NCBI RefSeq assembly: GCF_000621545.1
Contig: NZ_JHYA01000001.1
Span: 248,001-312,000, forward strand
Reading direction: 5' to 3'
Source of the DNA: Anaerovibrio lipolyticus LB2005
Lineage (GTDB): Bacteria > Bacillota > Negativicutes > Selenomonadales > Selenomonadaceae
Length of the DNA: 64,000 bases
The translations under genes and the position numbers were made by a program. Below, in pieces: positions 18,437 through 27,254 of this stretch (position 1 is its first letter; each line of letters begins with the position of its first letter). The notes beneath the pieces were generated by a model, which was given only the letters and a program-made list of their open reading frames with translations, ran no database searches and was not told where the DNA came from.

Positions 18437-18504
18437 GATTGCCTCCTAAATTCAAAAATACAAATTTCATTGTAACACAAAAGTGTAGAGAAGGCCATAG
18501 AAAA

Positions 18505-18542
18505 ACATAAGAAAAGGGACCGCTTTGCAGTCAGCCCCTTTT
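18505..18542 (-). terminator. Terminator downstream of aspS
   Basis: Minus-strand hairpin with outer AAAAGG/CCTTTT pairs and an inner GACTGC/GCGGTC stem around an AAA loop, starting about 20 bp past the aspS stop codon and followed by CTT. Confidence 0.75.
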
Positions 18543-18560
18543 ACATAATCAACTAATATA

Positions 18561-20360
18561 TTAGTCTTCCTTAATCTTTTTCTTTACATGGGTACGGATG
18601 GAAAGCTCCTTCAGCTGCTTCTCATCAACCTCAGAAGGTGCCTGGGACATAACATCAGATGCACTCTGAGTCTTAGGGAATGCGATTACGTCACGGATGG
18701 ACTTTCTCTTAGCCATGAGCATAACCAGACGATCAAGACCAAATGCCAAACCGCCATGAGGTGGAGCACCATACTTGAAGGCATCCAGCATGAAGCCGAA
18801 CTTGTCATGGGCAGCCTCTGGAGTAAGGCCGATAGCCTCGAATACCTTCTCCTGAAGATCATTCTGATAAATACGCAGGGAACCGCCACCGATTTCCACG
18901 CCGTTAAGAACCATATCATAAGCAATTGCCTTAACCTTGCCTGGATCAGTGGTAAGATACTGAACATCCTCATCACGAGGTGCAGTGAATGGATGATGCA
19001 TTGCCTTCCAGCGCTTATCCTCTTCGCTGTATTCAAACATAGGGAAATCAACTACCCACAGGAAGCTCAGCTTATCTGGGTCAATGAGGCCACGACGACG
19101 GGCCATCTCAAGACGAAGCTCGCCAAGAGCCTGAGCAACTACCAATGGCTTATCAGCAATAACTAACAGCAAATCGCCAGTCTTGGCACCAGTAGCCTTC
19201 TTAATTTCCTCAAAGGTCTCATCGGAGTAGAACTTCTTGAATGGAGACTTAACGCCCTCTTCAGTGTACTGAATCCAAGCCAATCCCTTTGCACCATAGC
19301 CCTGAACATACTGTACAAGGCCATCCAGCTCACGACGAGGAATATTGGCATAATCCTCTACATTAATAACCTTAACCTGGCCACCGTTCTCCAGAACAGA
19401 AGCAAATACCTTAAAGTCAGAGCCCTTAACGTACTCGGAAATATCCATCAGCTCCATGCCAAAACGAAGATCTGGCTTATCAGAGCCATAACGCTCCATT
19501 GCCTCATCCCAAGTCATGCGCAGGAAAGGAGTAGGAATCTTTGTATCAAGTGCCTTTTCGAAGATCTCACCCATCATACCTTCCATCATAGTGAGGATGG
19601 TCTCCTGATCGATGAAGGACATCTCAATATCCAGCTGAGTGAACTCTGGCTGACGGTCAGCACGAAGGTCCTCATCACGGAAGCAGCGAACAATCTGGAA
19701 ATACTTCTCAAAGCCGGAAAGCATGAGAATCTGCTTGTAAATCTGCGGGGACTGTGGCAGAGCGTAGAACTCACCTGGGTTCAAACGGCTTGGTACCAGG
19801 AAGTCGCGGGCACCCTCCGGAGTGGACTTACAAAGCATTGGAGTCTCAATCTCCAGGAAGCCATTGCGATCAAAGTAATCACGCATAATCTTGGTTACGC
19901 GATGACGGAGCATAAGGCACTTCTGCATCTCCGGACGACGAAGGTCGAGATAACGATACTTCAGACGAAGCATCTCATCTACATCAATACCATCCTGAAT
20001 GTAGAATGGAGGGGTCTTGGCCTTGTTGAGGATACGAAGCTCCTTAACTACAACCTCGATTTCACCAGTTGCCATGTTAGGGTTAACGGTTTCCTCGCTG
20101 CGGGCACGAACATCACCCTTTACAGCCAAAACGAACTCGCTACGGATGGTCTCAGCCTTGTGGAAAGCCTCCTCACCAATAGCAGCCTCATCAAATACGA
20201 TCTGCACCAGACCAGAGCGATCACGGAAGTCTATAAAAATCAGACCACCATGATCACGACGACGGGAAGCCCAACCACAGAGAACGACCTCACTGCCAAC
20301 GTTATCCTTACGCAGCTCACCGCAATGATGAGAACGCTTCAAACCTTCTAAAGTATCCAT
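18561..20360 (-). CDS. aspS: Aspartyl-tRNA synthetase (bacterial type)
   Basis: A 599-residue class II synthetase charging tRNA-Asp. Order: N-terminal OB-fold anticodon domain ([22 protein letters not shown]), motif 1, motif 2 ([18 protein letters not shown], near residue 215), the bacterial GAD insertion domain and motif 3 ([12 protein letters not shown], near residue 545). Length and the GAD insert mark the bacterial type. Whether it is discriminating or also charges tRNA-Asn depends on gatCAB elsewhere. It lies 38 bp after hisS; I see no T-box leader. Confidence 0.97.
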   Translation of the reverse strand: MDTLEGLKRSHHCGELRKDNVGSEVVLCGWASRRRDHGGLIFIDFRDRSGLVQIVFDEAAIGEEAFHKAETIRSEFVLAVKGDVRARSEETVNPNMATGEIEVVVKELRILNKAKTPPFYIQDGIDVDEMLRLKYRYLDLRRPEMQKCLMLRHRVTKIMRDYFDRNGFLEIETPMLCKSTPEGARDFLVPSRLNPGEFYALPQSPQIYKQILMLSGFEKYFQIVRCFRDEDLRADRQPEFTQLDIEMSFIDQETILTMMEGMMGEIFEKALDTKIPTPFLRMTWDEAMERYGSDKPDLRFGMELMDISEYVKGSDFKVFASVLENGGQVKVINVEDYANIPRRELDGLVQYVQGYGAKGLAWIQYTEEGVKSPFKKFYSDETFEEIKKATGAKTGDLLLVIADKPLVVAQALGELRLEMARRRGLIDPDKLSFLWVVDFPMFEYSEEDKRWKAMHHPFTAPRDEDVQYLTTDPGKVKAIAYDMVLNGVEIGGGSLRIYQNDLQEKVFEAIGLTPEAAHDKFGFMLDAFKYGAPPHGGLAFGLDRLVMLMAKRKSIRDVIAFPKTQSASDVMSQAPSEVDEKQLKELSIRTHVKKKIKED

Positions 20361-20398
20361 TTAATTCTTCACCTCATACAAATATTTTTTGGGTATAT

Positions 20399-21649
20399 TT
20401 ATTTTAATTTACTAATAAGCTCATTTACAGGCACCTTTTCCTGCTCACTGCCAGCCATATCACGGAGCATTACTACCCCCTCTGAAAGCTCATCGTCACC
20501 CATGATGGCGGCGAATTTTGCTCCCAGCTTGTTGGCCTGCTTCATCTGGGCCTTCATGCTGCGGCCAGCATAGTCAACTGCTGCGCTGAAGCCCGCATCA
20601 CGGAGATCCATAACCAGTTTAAAGGCCTCCTCCTGTGCTGCTTCACCCAAGGCTACCACATACACATCTACGCTGCGGTTCTTATCTGGCAACAGGCCCT
20701 GCTTTTCAAGGGCCAGAAGAACTCTTTCCAGACCAGTGGCGAATCCCACGGCAGGAGTAGGGTTACCTCCCATTTCCTCAATAAGGCCATCATAACGGCC
20801 ACCGCCTGCCACAGCACTCTGTGCTCCCAATGGTGGGTACTTGACCTCAAAGGCAGTCTTGGTGTAATAATCAAGGCCACGAACCAAGCGTGGATCCAGC
20901 TCAAACTTAACCCCAGCCTTAGTGAGATGCTTCTGCAGCTTTTGGAAGTGATCGGAGCACTCATCACAGAGACAGTCTGTAATCTTTGGTGCATCCTTCA
21001 TGTACGGCTTTTCCGCATCCTTTTTGCAATCCAGGATACGCATTGGTGCCCTGTCAAAACGGCTACGGCAATCCTCACAAAGGTCATCCAGCTTGTCACG
21101 GAAGAAGTCCTGCAGCATAGTGCGGTACTTGGCACGACAGGTTGGACAGCCAACGGAATTAATATAAAGCTCCAGATCGTTAAGGCCAAGACCCTGAAGC
21201 AGCTTCATAGACAAAAGGATAATCTCAGCATCCACAGCTGGATTGGATTCCCCAATGGCCTCCACACCAAACTGGTGGAATTCGCGCATACGGCCGGCCT
21301 GAGGACGGTCATAGCGGAACATGGAGCCAATATAAAACAGCTTAGTCAGGGCATTGTCAGCGTAGAGCTTATTCTGGAGATAAGCACGAACAGCAGATGC
21401 TGTATTTTCCGGTCTAAGGGTGATGCTTCTGTCACCTCTGTCAGTGAAGGTGTACATTTCCTTGTCCACCACATCGGTGCCCTCACCGATACCACGCTGA
21501 AAGAGCTCTGTGTGCTCAAACATTGGGGTCCTTATCTCCTGATAACCAAACCGCCTGCAAAGAGAGCGGATGTTATCCTCCACATAGAGCCAGTCACCTA
21601 CTGTATCTGGCAGTATATCCTTGGTGCCCCTTGGAGCATTTGTCAACAT
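20399..21649 (-). CDS. hisS: Histidyl-tRNA synthetase
   Basis: A 416-residue class II synthetase charging tRNA-His. Motif 1 (PRGTKDILP and GYQEIRTPMFEHTELF), motif 2 (FRYDRPQAGRMREFHQFG), the HisA box LVRGLDYYTKTAFEV and motif 3 (AVGFATGLERVLLAL) are all present. The C-terminal anticodon-binding domain ends LISKLK. It is followed by aspS, a common Firmicutes pair. Confidence 0.97.
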   Translation of the reverse strand: MLTNAPRGTKDILPDTVGDWLYVEDNIRSLCRRFGYQEIRTPMFEHTELFQRGIGEGTDVVDKEMYTFTDRGDRSITLRPENTASAVRAYLQNKLYADNALTKLFYIGSMFRYDRPQAGRMREFHQFGVEAIGESNPAVDAEIILLSMKLLQGLGLNDLELYINSVGCPTCRAKYRTMLQDFFRDKLDDLCEDCRSRFDRAPMRILDCKKDAEKPYMKDAPKITDCLCDECSDHFQKLQKHLTKAGVKFELDPRLVRGLDYYTKTAFEVKYPPLGAQSAVAGGGRYDGLIEEMGGNPTPAVGFATGLERVLLALEKQGLLPDKNRSVDVYVVALGEAAQEEAFKLVMDLRDAGFSAAVDYAGRSMKAQMKQANKLGAKFAAIMGDDELSEGVVMLRDMAGSEQEKVPVNELISKLK

Positions 21650-21701
21650 ATTATAAAAACCTCCTCTGCTTTGTAAAAAGCAAGGTATTGCAATCTATTT
21701 A

Positions 21702-23195
21702 TTATTGGGGACCGCCGTAAGCCTCAGCTATCAGCTTTGCCCTTTTATCAATGTAAATATCAATATCCCTAAGATAGGTTATCAAATCCTTGGCATTAAA
21801 TGAAGATTTCAACCGCTTTTCACGGAAATTTACCACCTTGCTGGTGGCCGCCCCGCCAATACCAAGTATTGTCTGATGCTCCTCCATTATCTGGATATTG
21901 TAAATGCTTTCTGCACCCTTTCGGCAACAGCCCACATTTTCCAGCTGACCGCTCATATACCCCTGACGATAGAGGTAATACGGCTTCATGCCGGCCTTAT
22001 CAATATAGCACATGGCAGTATGGAACATCTCCCGACAGGTCTTGTCATCCGGCAGCTCATATTCCTCAAGGTTCATTTTTAAAACTGAACCCCGTTTCAG
22101 CGCCAGAGAATGAAGGGTGATGTCATCCGGGCCAAGGGCCACTATTTTCTTCATTGTGTCCTCAATATCAGCCACGCCTTCACCTGGAAGGCCAATAATA
22201 AGGTCCATATTTATTTCCGGGATACCAGCTGACCTTAAGTCGTTAAACATGGTCACAATGGCCTCCGGAGTATGATTGCGTCCTATACGCTTTAGTGTAC
22301 GGGGCTGCATGGTTTGCGGATTTACACTGACTCTGGTGACATTCATATCCACCATAGTCTGAATCTTATCCGGGGACATACTGTCCGGACGTCCGGCTTC
22401 TACAGTGAACTCAATAATATGCTCACAGTAAAAAGCCTCCCTCACTGCGCTAAGCATTTCCCGGAAATATTTATCCGGCAGGCTGGTGGGAGTACCTCCG
22501 CCTACATAAATGGACTGAACCTTAAAGCCATAGTCAGCCACGGCCTGCTTTACTGCCGCCAAATCCTTATGGAAAACCTCCATAAACTCATTTAAGCCAT
22601 CCTCCTTTGGAAGAATATTGGCCGGGAATGAGCAATAAAGACAACGGCTCAGACAGAAAGGGATACCAACATAAATACTAATAGTCTTTTCATCAGATTT
22701 TGCCAAAAATGGCAACTGACGAATAGCCATATCCACAATGGTGGTTGCCTTTTCCACACTGGCCTCATAGTCATGAAGCAAGCGCTCCACCACCTCATCC
22801 CTGGATAGGCCCCCATCCAAAAGGCGATGAACTATCTTGGTGGGACGAACCCCGTGAAGAATTCCCCAAGGGGCAGCCTCAAAGCCAAATTCCTTCCTAA
22901 AGAGCTGATAGAGGTTCAGCTTTATCAGGCGATGCTTTCCAGCAGCAAACCTTTCATCACTACGGCCAGCAGTGGTCTGGGTCAAATGGACCCTCTCCCC
23001 CGCCGTACCATTCATGGTAATAACGGTTTCCACAATGGGCACATCACCTGGCTTAAGGTTATTTTCTATATTCAGTGTCTCCCAGGAGTAGTCTTCCTCA
23101 CAGCCCGTCTCAATCTTAAAAAGATTCAGGACTTCACGGACTACCTTGACCACCACCTGATCCTCACTATTTAAGGTAAACTCTTTAATTTTCAA
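21702..23195 (-). CDS. hemZ: HemZ-type coproporphyrinogen III dehydrogenase-like radical SAM protein
   Basis: A radical SAM protein of about 497 residues, close in length to Bacillus HemZ (oxygen-independent coproporphyrinogen oxidase-like). A family-specific N-terminal region of about 150 residues comes first, then the cluster motif CLSRCLYC, the SAM-binding YVGGGTPTSLP and a HemN-like C-terminal region (YYLYRQGYMSGQLENVG). I prefer the TTG at 23195, which overlaps the fur stop by 11 bases and has AGGAGTG upstream; longer versions to 23273 would lie inside fur. Many HemN-like proteins are heme chaperones rather than oxidases, so the exact reaction is not certain. Confidence 0.85.
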   Translation of the reverse strand: MKIKEFTLNSEDQVVVKVVREVLNLFKIETGCEEDYSWETLNIENNLKPGDVPIVETVITMNGTAGERVHLTQTTAGRSDERFAAGKHRLIKLNLYQLFRKEFGFEAAPWGILHGVRPTKIVHRLLDGGLSRDEVVERLLHDYEASVEKATTIVDMAIRQLPFLAKSDEKTISIYVGIPFCLSRCLYCSFPANILPKEDGLNEFMEVFHKDLAAVKQAVADYGFKVQSIYVGGGTPTSLPDKYFREMLSAVREAFYCEHIIEFTVEAGRPDSMSPDKIQTMVDMNVTRVSVNPQTMQPRTLKRIGRNHTPEAIVTMFNDLRSAGIPEINMDLIIGLPGEGVADIEDTMKKIVALGPDDITLHSLALKRGSVLKMNLEEYELPDDKTCREMFHTAMCYIDKAGMKPYYLYRQGYMSGQLENVGCCRKGAESIYNIQIMEEHQTILGIGGAATSKVVNFREKRLKSSFNAKDLITYLRDIDIYIDKRAKLIAEAYGGPQ

Positions 23196-23649
23196 GCTTC
23201 TTGGCACACTCCTGACAGTATCCATAGAATAGTACCTGATGATCGATAATGTTGAAGTTGCAGGTTTCAGCAATCTTCTGCTCCAACCCCTCCAGCATAT
23301 CCTCAGAGAATTCTATAACCTTATCGCATTTTTTGCAAATAAGATGATGGTGCTGATGACCATTTTCCTCGATTTTCTTCAGCTCATAGCGGGCACGCTT
23401 CTCACCGAATTCCATCTTCTGGAGAATGTTCATTTCAGGGCTGCACATTAATTCGAGAGTACGATATACAGTGGCCAGACCAATGTCATATCCCTTATCC
23501 CGGAGAGTACGGTGTACTTCCTCAGCACTAAGGTGTTCTCCTGTACTATTTAAGAAAACCTCCAGCACATCCTGTCTCTGATGAGTCAGCTTGTACCGGC
23601 TGTTCTGGAGTCTTTTTTTCAGTTCTTCAATGCTAAATCCATCACGCAT
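23185..23649 (-). CDS. fur: Fur-family metal-dependent repressor
   Basis: A 154-residue Fur-family regulator. A winged-helix DNA-binding domain (residues 1-80, LTHQRQDVLEVFL and GLATVYRTLELM) leads into the dimer domain with the metal ligands HQHHHLIC and two CxxC pairs (CKKC, CQEC). The pattern fits Fur better than PerR, but Zur cannot be excluded. The start is ambiguous: ATG at 23649 has GGGGGA eight bases before it; ATG at 23688 has AGGAG four bases before it and adds 13 residues. It is cotranscribed with hemZ, linking metal sensing to heme-type chemistry. Palindromic repeats lie upstream. Confidence 0.9.
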   Translation of the reverse strand: MRDGFSIEELKKRLQNSRYKLTHQRQDVLEVFLNSTGEHLSAEEVHRTLRDKGYDIGLATVYRTLELMCSPEMNILQKMEFGEKRARYELKKIEENGHQHHHLICKKCDKVIEFSEDMLEGLEQKIAETCNFNIIDHQVLFYGYCQECAKKLEN

Positions 23650-23721
23650 TTCTATATCCCCCGCATGCCAAAATTTTGTAATTAACATTACTCTCCTAAT
23701 TTACACTCCAATTAGTACATT

Positions 23722-23849
23722 ATAACGTAATTGTTCAAGAATTTCCATAACTATATGGAAATTCTTCCTATTAGACGTTTCGACGAGCCCAAAAGCCTAC
23801 TCGTCATAACGCAATAATTCAATATTTTCCATAACTAATATGGAAATAA
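23722..23849. repeat. Pair of imperfect direct repeats, each ending in a palindrome, upstream of fur
   Basis: Two related units of about 41 bp (23722-23762 and 23806-23847) share ATAACG.AAT..TTCAA and then TTTCCATAACTA..ATGGAAA. The first unit's tail is part of a perfect 13-bp inverted repeat with a four-base loop (23737-23766). Between the units is a small hairpin GACGAG/CTCGTC (23782-23805). They lie between the fur start and the M48 protease terminator, where operators or a short structured RNA could sit. I recognise no named family. Confidence 0.75.
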
Positions 23850-23887
23850 TAAAAATGAGCTACAAGCCTTTGAGTCAGCTGCAGCCC
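23845..23887 (-). terminator. Probable terminator of the M48 protease gene
   Basis: Minus-strand stem pairing 23879-23887 with 23857-23865 (several G-U pairs), followed by ATTTTTATTATT, about 17 bp past the stop codon at 23904. Confidence 0.6.
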
Positions 23888-23903
23888 ATTTATTCACATT
23901 GAT

Positions 23904-25154
23904 TTACTGATAAGTAGCAATATATTTTGCCAATCTTGCATCATAGCTGTATTCATAGCCAGAAGGACGGGTATCATCTCCCAAAAGGTACCTTGCTTCA
24001 TTTGGCTTTATTTTTAGTCTGTCAATGACCTTAAAATATCTTGTATCACCATCTGCACAAGTCAAATATATATCTTCAATATTTGCATTATGGATATCAT
24101 CTGTTGTATATACATTGGAGAAAGCGAACTTTCCACTTCCTAAAAATCCGTTATGGATAATATCGGCTATTTGTCCCGCCACATAATAGGTTCTGTCGAT
24201 GGTTGATACCCTGTTATTACCTTCTATAATTCCTGTTCCCATAAAAGGCTTGCCGTCCAAGTAGAATTTTTGATTATTGAAAGTTACTCTGCCATAGGAA
24301 TGGTCAGAAATTTGCTTTTCCAGCCTACGGATACGCTCAAGAGTATCTGGGTGTGGGTTGTATTCATTCCCATCAATTACCTGAATGCCTTTGATATCAT
24401 ACCTTTTTTCATGCTTATCCATCCGATAGAGGAAGGAAACCAAGCTGCCGGGAGAAAATCGTGTGCTGTTATTTAAAAAGGATACTGCCTGTCTGTCCGC
24501 CAAATATTCCCCTTCAAAGGAGAACTGGGCATTTATGGCAGTTTTATTGTAAGCAATATCTGTCATCAAAAGCATAAGATTTTCAGAAGAAGGCGTGTTC
24601 CAATTGCTCCCCAATAATGCTTTTAATCCTTTTTCTCCATATAAGTTATCTATCTTCCGTTGAAAATCCCGGTTATACCAGTGAGAGGCTTCATGGGCAA
24701 TAACCGAAGCAAGCATGGAGTATTGCCAAAGACTCGCCTCGTTGAACTCTGCACTGTTGTGATAATCTATCTTTTCAATGGAAGGGATCGTCATCGTGAA
24801 ATCAATCATTTGGGTGGACAAAAAAATACGCCCAGAAGGAAGGGTTACGGCATCCACCTCATTAACGGAAGATTCCTTAATAGGATAAAGATAACGGGAA
24901 TGAACTCCGTCATTAAAATTTAATGCACTTGGATTCATTTCAACCAGTTCTTTTTGAATCCTGGAGATAAAATCATTATGCCAGGAACGAACTCCATTGG
25001 CATATTCATCCTCAATATAATCACCATAATGATGTTCAGCTTCATCACTAATTACATAGGCCTCGGAAATATTGGCTACAAATAATGCAGTTACTGCGAC
25101 TATAGCCATAATACTTGTTAAAAATTTCTTTTTGGTGTTCATAATTAATTTCAC
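23904..25154 (-). CDS. Secreted M48-family zinc metalloprotease
   Basis: A 416-residue exported protease. A signal peptide is visible at the N-terminus (basic KKKFLTS, then a hydrophobic run ending in ANISEA). The zinc site is HEASH near residue 157 and the third ligand is the Glu in FEGEYLADRQA near residue 221, matching M48 (HExxH plus ExxxD). The C-terminal 150 residues are unassigned. It starts at GTG 25154, with AAAGGA about ten bases upstream, or at ATG four codons later. It may process or quality-control envelope proteins; no partner gene is adjacent. Confidence 0.82.
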   Translation of the reverse strand: MKLIMNTKKKFLTSIMAIVAVTALFVANISEAYVISDEAEHHYGDYIEDEYANGVRSWHNDFISRIQKELVEMNPSALNFNDGVHSRYLYPIKESSVNEVDAVTLPSGRIFLSTQMIDFTMTIPSIEKIDYHNSAEFNEASLWQYSMLASVIAHEASHWYNRDFQRKIDNLYGEKGLKALLGSNWNTPSSENLMLLMTDIAYNKTAINAQFSFEGEYLADRQAVSFLNNSTRFSPGSLVSFLYRMDKHEKRYDIKGIQVIDGNEYNPHPDTLERIRRLEKQISDHSYGRVTFNNQKFYLDGKPFMGTGIIEGNNRVSTIDRTYYVAGQIADIIHNGFLGSGKFAFSNVYTTDDIHNANIEDIYLTCADGDTRYFKVIDRLKIKPNEARYLLGDDTRPSGYEYSYDARLAKYIATYQ

Positions 25155-25256
25155 TTAAAACAATCCTTTCATGTAATAAAAGTTCCACATGAATCATTAT
25201 ACCAAAATAAACAGGGACTACAGTCTCATATTTTACATCACTTGAAAACTGATCTC

Positions 25257-25290
25257 AAGCCCGCTGAGAACCAGCGGGCTTTTCTTTTTG
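25257..25290 (+). terminator. Terminator-like hairpin, plus orientation, without an upstream plus-strand gene
   Basis: Stem AAGCCCGCTG/CAGCGGGCTT (25257-25266, 25272-25281) followed by TTCTTTTT on the plus strand. Genes on both sides are on the minus strand, so no gene is obviously terminated by it. It closely resembles the terminator at 28364-28396, including the downstream bases. Confidence 0.7.
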
Positions 25291-25314
25291 CCTGTTCAGC
25301 AAATCGTTTCCTCA

Positions 25315-26100
25315 TTAAAACGGTATTTCATTATCCGCATCCAGAGGCGTACTGGTCTCTGGTTCTTTAAATTCAGGTACAAATGGATATTCAGGATTAT
25401 AGTTAGGGTGTTCTTCATCTAGCATTTCTTCTAAAGTTACTTCTTCATCATCAAGTGGTATCCCCCCACTAAAGGAAACATACTCTGCCTTACTCCTCTT
25501 TTCCAGACAGTTTAATATAAAGTTCATTTCCTCCAAGGTTGGCTTATGTTCATGGAATATGAAGCCCACACTGGCCCTGTTTGTTTCCCGCCTATAGTAA
25601 CAAGCTACCTTTATGGATTTCTCATATTTCTTACGTTTTACTACAAAGGAGCCTGTTTCCTCATCCACCACAACATTAATAGCCCGTTTCATCGGATAGT
25701 TCTTTATGTCACATATCTTCATTTCCCCGTGTGTGGAGAGTAAAAGAAAAGTGCCATCATCCATTAGATGGACAGCACGGATTTCCAATTTGTAGAACAT
25801 TTCCAAAACAGCTATAATGCGGAATCTATAATCATCTAATTGAAGGATTACATCAAATGGAGAGCCGTAGCCTAATTTGTGGGCTTTTTCCACATGGTCT
25901 TTAATTAGTCGCATATTATTGGCTATCTCTGAATTAGATAGTTCCAGTCCTACATCATATTTATTCTGTTTTCTGATTTGGGTAATATCATTTGATTCCC
26001 TCCCTTCAATTTCATCCAAGAGGATTTGATGCTCTAAATACTGGGCCTTGCTTATGGTGTATTCCTCTTTCATTTTTCTAAAATGCTCTGGTCTTAACAT
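25315..26100 (-). CDS. Protein of unknown function with SSB-like C-terminal tip
   Basis: A 261-residue soluble protein that I do not recognise. The N-terminal 75 residues are helical and charged. The middle (about 80-205) looks alpha/beta with VILQLDDYRFRIIAVLEMFYKLEIRAVHLMDDGTFLLL and a basic VKRKKYEKSIKVACYYRRE patch. Residues 215-261 are acidic and disordered-looking and end D-A-D-N-E-I-P-F. That end resembles the conserved tip of single-strand binding protein (D-D-x-I-P-F) by which SSB recruits DNA-repair partners. AAAGGAG precedes the ATG by nine bases. It is a single gene beside decayed CRISPR-type sequences, so a mobile or defence origin is possible but not shown. Confidence 0.75.
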   Translation of the reverse strand: MLRPEHFRKMKEEYTISKAQYLEHQILLDEIEGRESNDITQIRKQNKYDVGLELSNSEIANNMRLIKDHVEKAHKLGYGSPFDVILQLDDYRFRIIAVLEMFYKLEIRAVHLMDDGTFLLLSTHGEMKICDIKNYPMKRAINVVVDEETGSFVVKRKKYEKSIKVACYYRRETNRASVGFIFHEHKPTLEEMNFILNCLEKRSKAEYVSFSGGIPLDDEEVTLEEMLDEEHPNYNPEYPFVPEFKEPETSTPLDADNEIPF

Positions 26101-26229
26101 TTAGCAACACTCCTTTCAAAATGCATATAGATGTGCGGGTATAGTCAATGTAACACAAAAAATCAGGCGATTTTTAAAAAAACTCCTTTTTCGATTTTTT
26201 ATTTTCATCTAATACCTATAATCAGACAA

Positions 26230-26508
26230 TTATGATGAAAAGTTTCCATGCACGAAAAAAATCCTGCTATTTAGAAATAATCTAAATAACAGGATTTTTG
26301 TTATGCCGCAAACAGCATCAGTTCGTTGCAACATGTACCCCCTGTGAACCCCCATGGATACTGAACAAAAATGAAACTTTTGGAGTGAAACCTCAAAATT
26401 CACCCCAAAAAGGCTAAACCGAACAACTCCATGCATTACCCGCCCTGTAAATTCAGGCAAGCTCCCATTTTCCCCAGCTCTCAAATACAATACTGCTGCA
26501 CCTAACAT
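26230..26508 (-). pseudogene. Possible cas6 N-terminal remnant
   Basis: From an ATG at 26508, with GGGGAG about 10-14 bases upstream, the frame reads MLGAAVLYLRAGENGSL then PEFTGRVMHG. This resembles the N-terminus of CRISPR Cas6 endoribonucleases, where a beta strand is followed by a small loop and a G-R-x-x-H-A/G helix start. After that the sequence no longer resembles the family, and the frame ends within a terminator hairpin, so about 90 codons remain of an expected 220-280. Assignment rests on one short motif and could be wrong. It lies next to a clearer CRISPR-ancillary remnant. Confidence 0.35.
26255..26299. terminator. Strong bidirectional terminator hairpin
   Basis: An almost perfect 19-bp stem (one C-A mismatch) around a five-base loop, flanked by A runs on the left and T runs on the right, so it can work on both strands. 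On the minus strand it closes the remnant Cas6-like frame. Confidence 0.8.
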
Positions 26509-26576
26509 ATTCTCTCGGTTCTCCCCTACATTCACTATATAATACGGTAAATATTATTAACTTCTTTTATTGTTTT

Positions 26577-27012
26577 CTACAAATGCTTTACAACCTCAAT
26601 ATCCATTTCCTCAGCCCGCTTGGCAATCCCCGGTGTTACTCCGCCTTTAGCCACCAACACCTTGCGTACAAGCTTGCCACCAAATCTGTCCGCCACTGTT
26701 TCCAGCTCATATAGTGGCTGATTCATAGATATCAGTTTATTCTTACAAGATATAAAAGTAGGTATATTTTTCTTCATGTAGATGATATCTATTTCATATT
26801 ACATCCAGCTTGCCTTCTGGCAATGCCACAAAGCCTATCTGCTCTACATTTATGTTTTTGGATTTCAAAAATGCTGCCACTGTGCTGGTGGCTGCCCGAT
26901 CCATATCTTCCTGGGTAAAGCCAAAGAAAATCACCTTCTGAAAGACAAATTTCATACAGGAAAGTACATTATCCATTGGATTCTCACTGAAAAATTCTAT
27001 ATCTACGTTCAC
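26577..27012 (-). pseudogene. Card1/Can2-like (DUF1887) CARF-nuclease gene with internal deletion
   Basis: Two minus-strand fragments are the two ends of one gene. The first (27012-26794), starting at GTG with GGAGG eight bases upstream, matches the N-terminal CARF part (IEFFSENPMDNVLSC, KVIFFG, FLKSKNINVE). The second, reading into the ATG at 26777, has EIDIIY, then IPTFISCKN and LYELETVADRFGGK, the core of the DUF1887 restriction-like nuclease. A stop codon and a missing middle of perhaps 200 or more codons separate them. Intact relatives are about 370-400 residues and are switched on by cyclic oligoadenylate in type III CRISPR immunity. The gene is dead unless the halves act separately. 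Confidence 0.72.
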
Positions 27013-27052
27013 TGATTTTCCTCCGTATAATACACAAAAACATCACATAGCA

Positions 27053-27170
27053 CTAATTCGTTTTGGTAGGTATATTTTCCTGCTGATTCCAGAATAATTT
27101 GTCCTTCTTATCGAGTCTGTCACTCCACACATTAAAAATCATCTTTAAATCGCCACGAGTCAAAAACAAT
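27053..27170 (-). pseudogene. Short C-terminal fragment of an unidentified gene
   Basis: A minus-strand frame of about 38 codons ends at a TAG at 27053, 19 bp before the ribosome site of the Card1-like remnant. It contains LTRGDLKMIFNVW and DKKDKLFWNQQ and has coding-like character, but upstream it dissolves into A+T-rich sequence (27170-27300). I do not recognise the family. It may be the tail of another lost member of the same locus. Confidence 0.3.
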
Positions 27171-27254
27171 TTAAGAATTTTATTTTTTTATTTTGATTTA
27201 TTTTGATTTATGTTTTATTATATTAATATACTCTATAAACCAACTTAACAATAC

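Noticed and set aside
20340-20400. T-box leader before aspS or hisS
   Set aside because: The gaps are under 60 bp and contain no T-box core or terminator; the genes are in one run with hemZ.
26310-26400. Possible CRISPR repeats (two short TGAAAC ends near the Cas6-like remnant)
   Set aside because: The TGAAAC ends are only about 20 bases apart and no repeat-spacer periodicity exists anywhere in the window.
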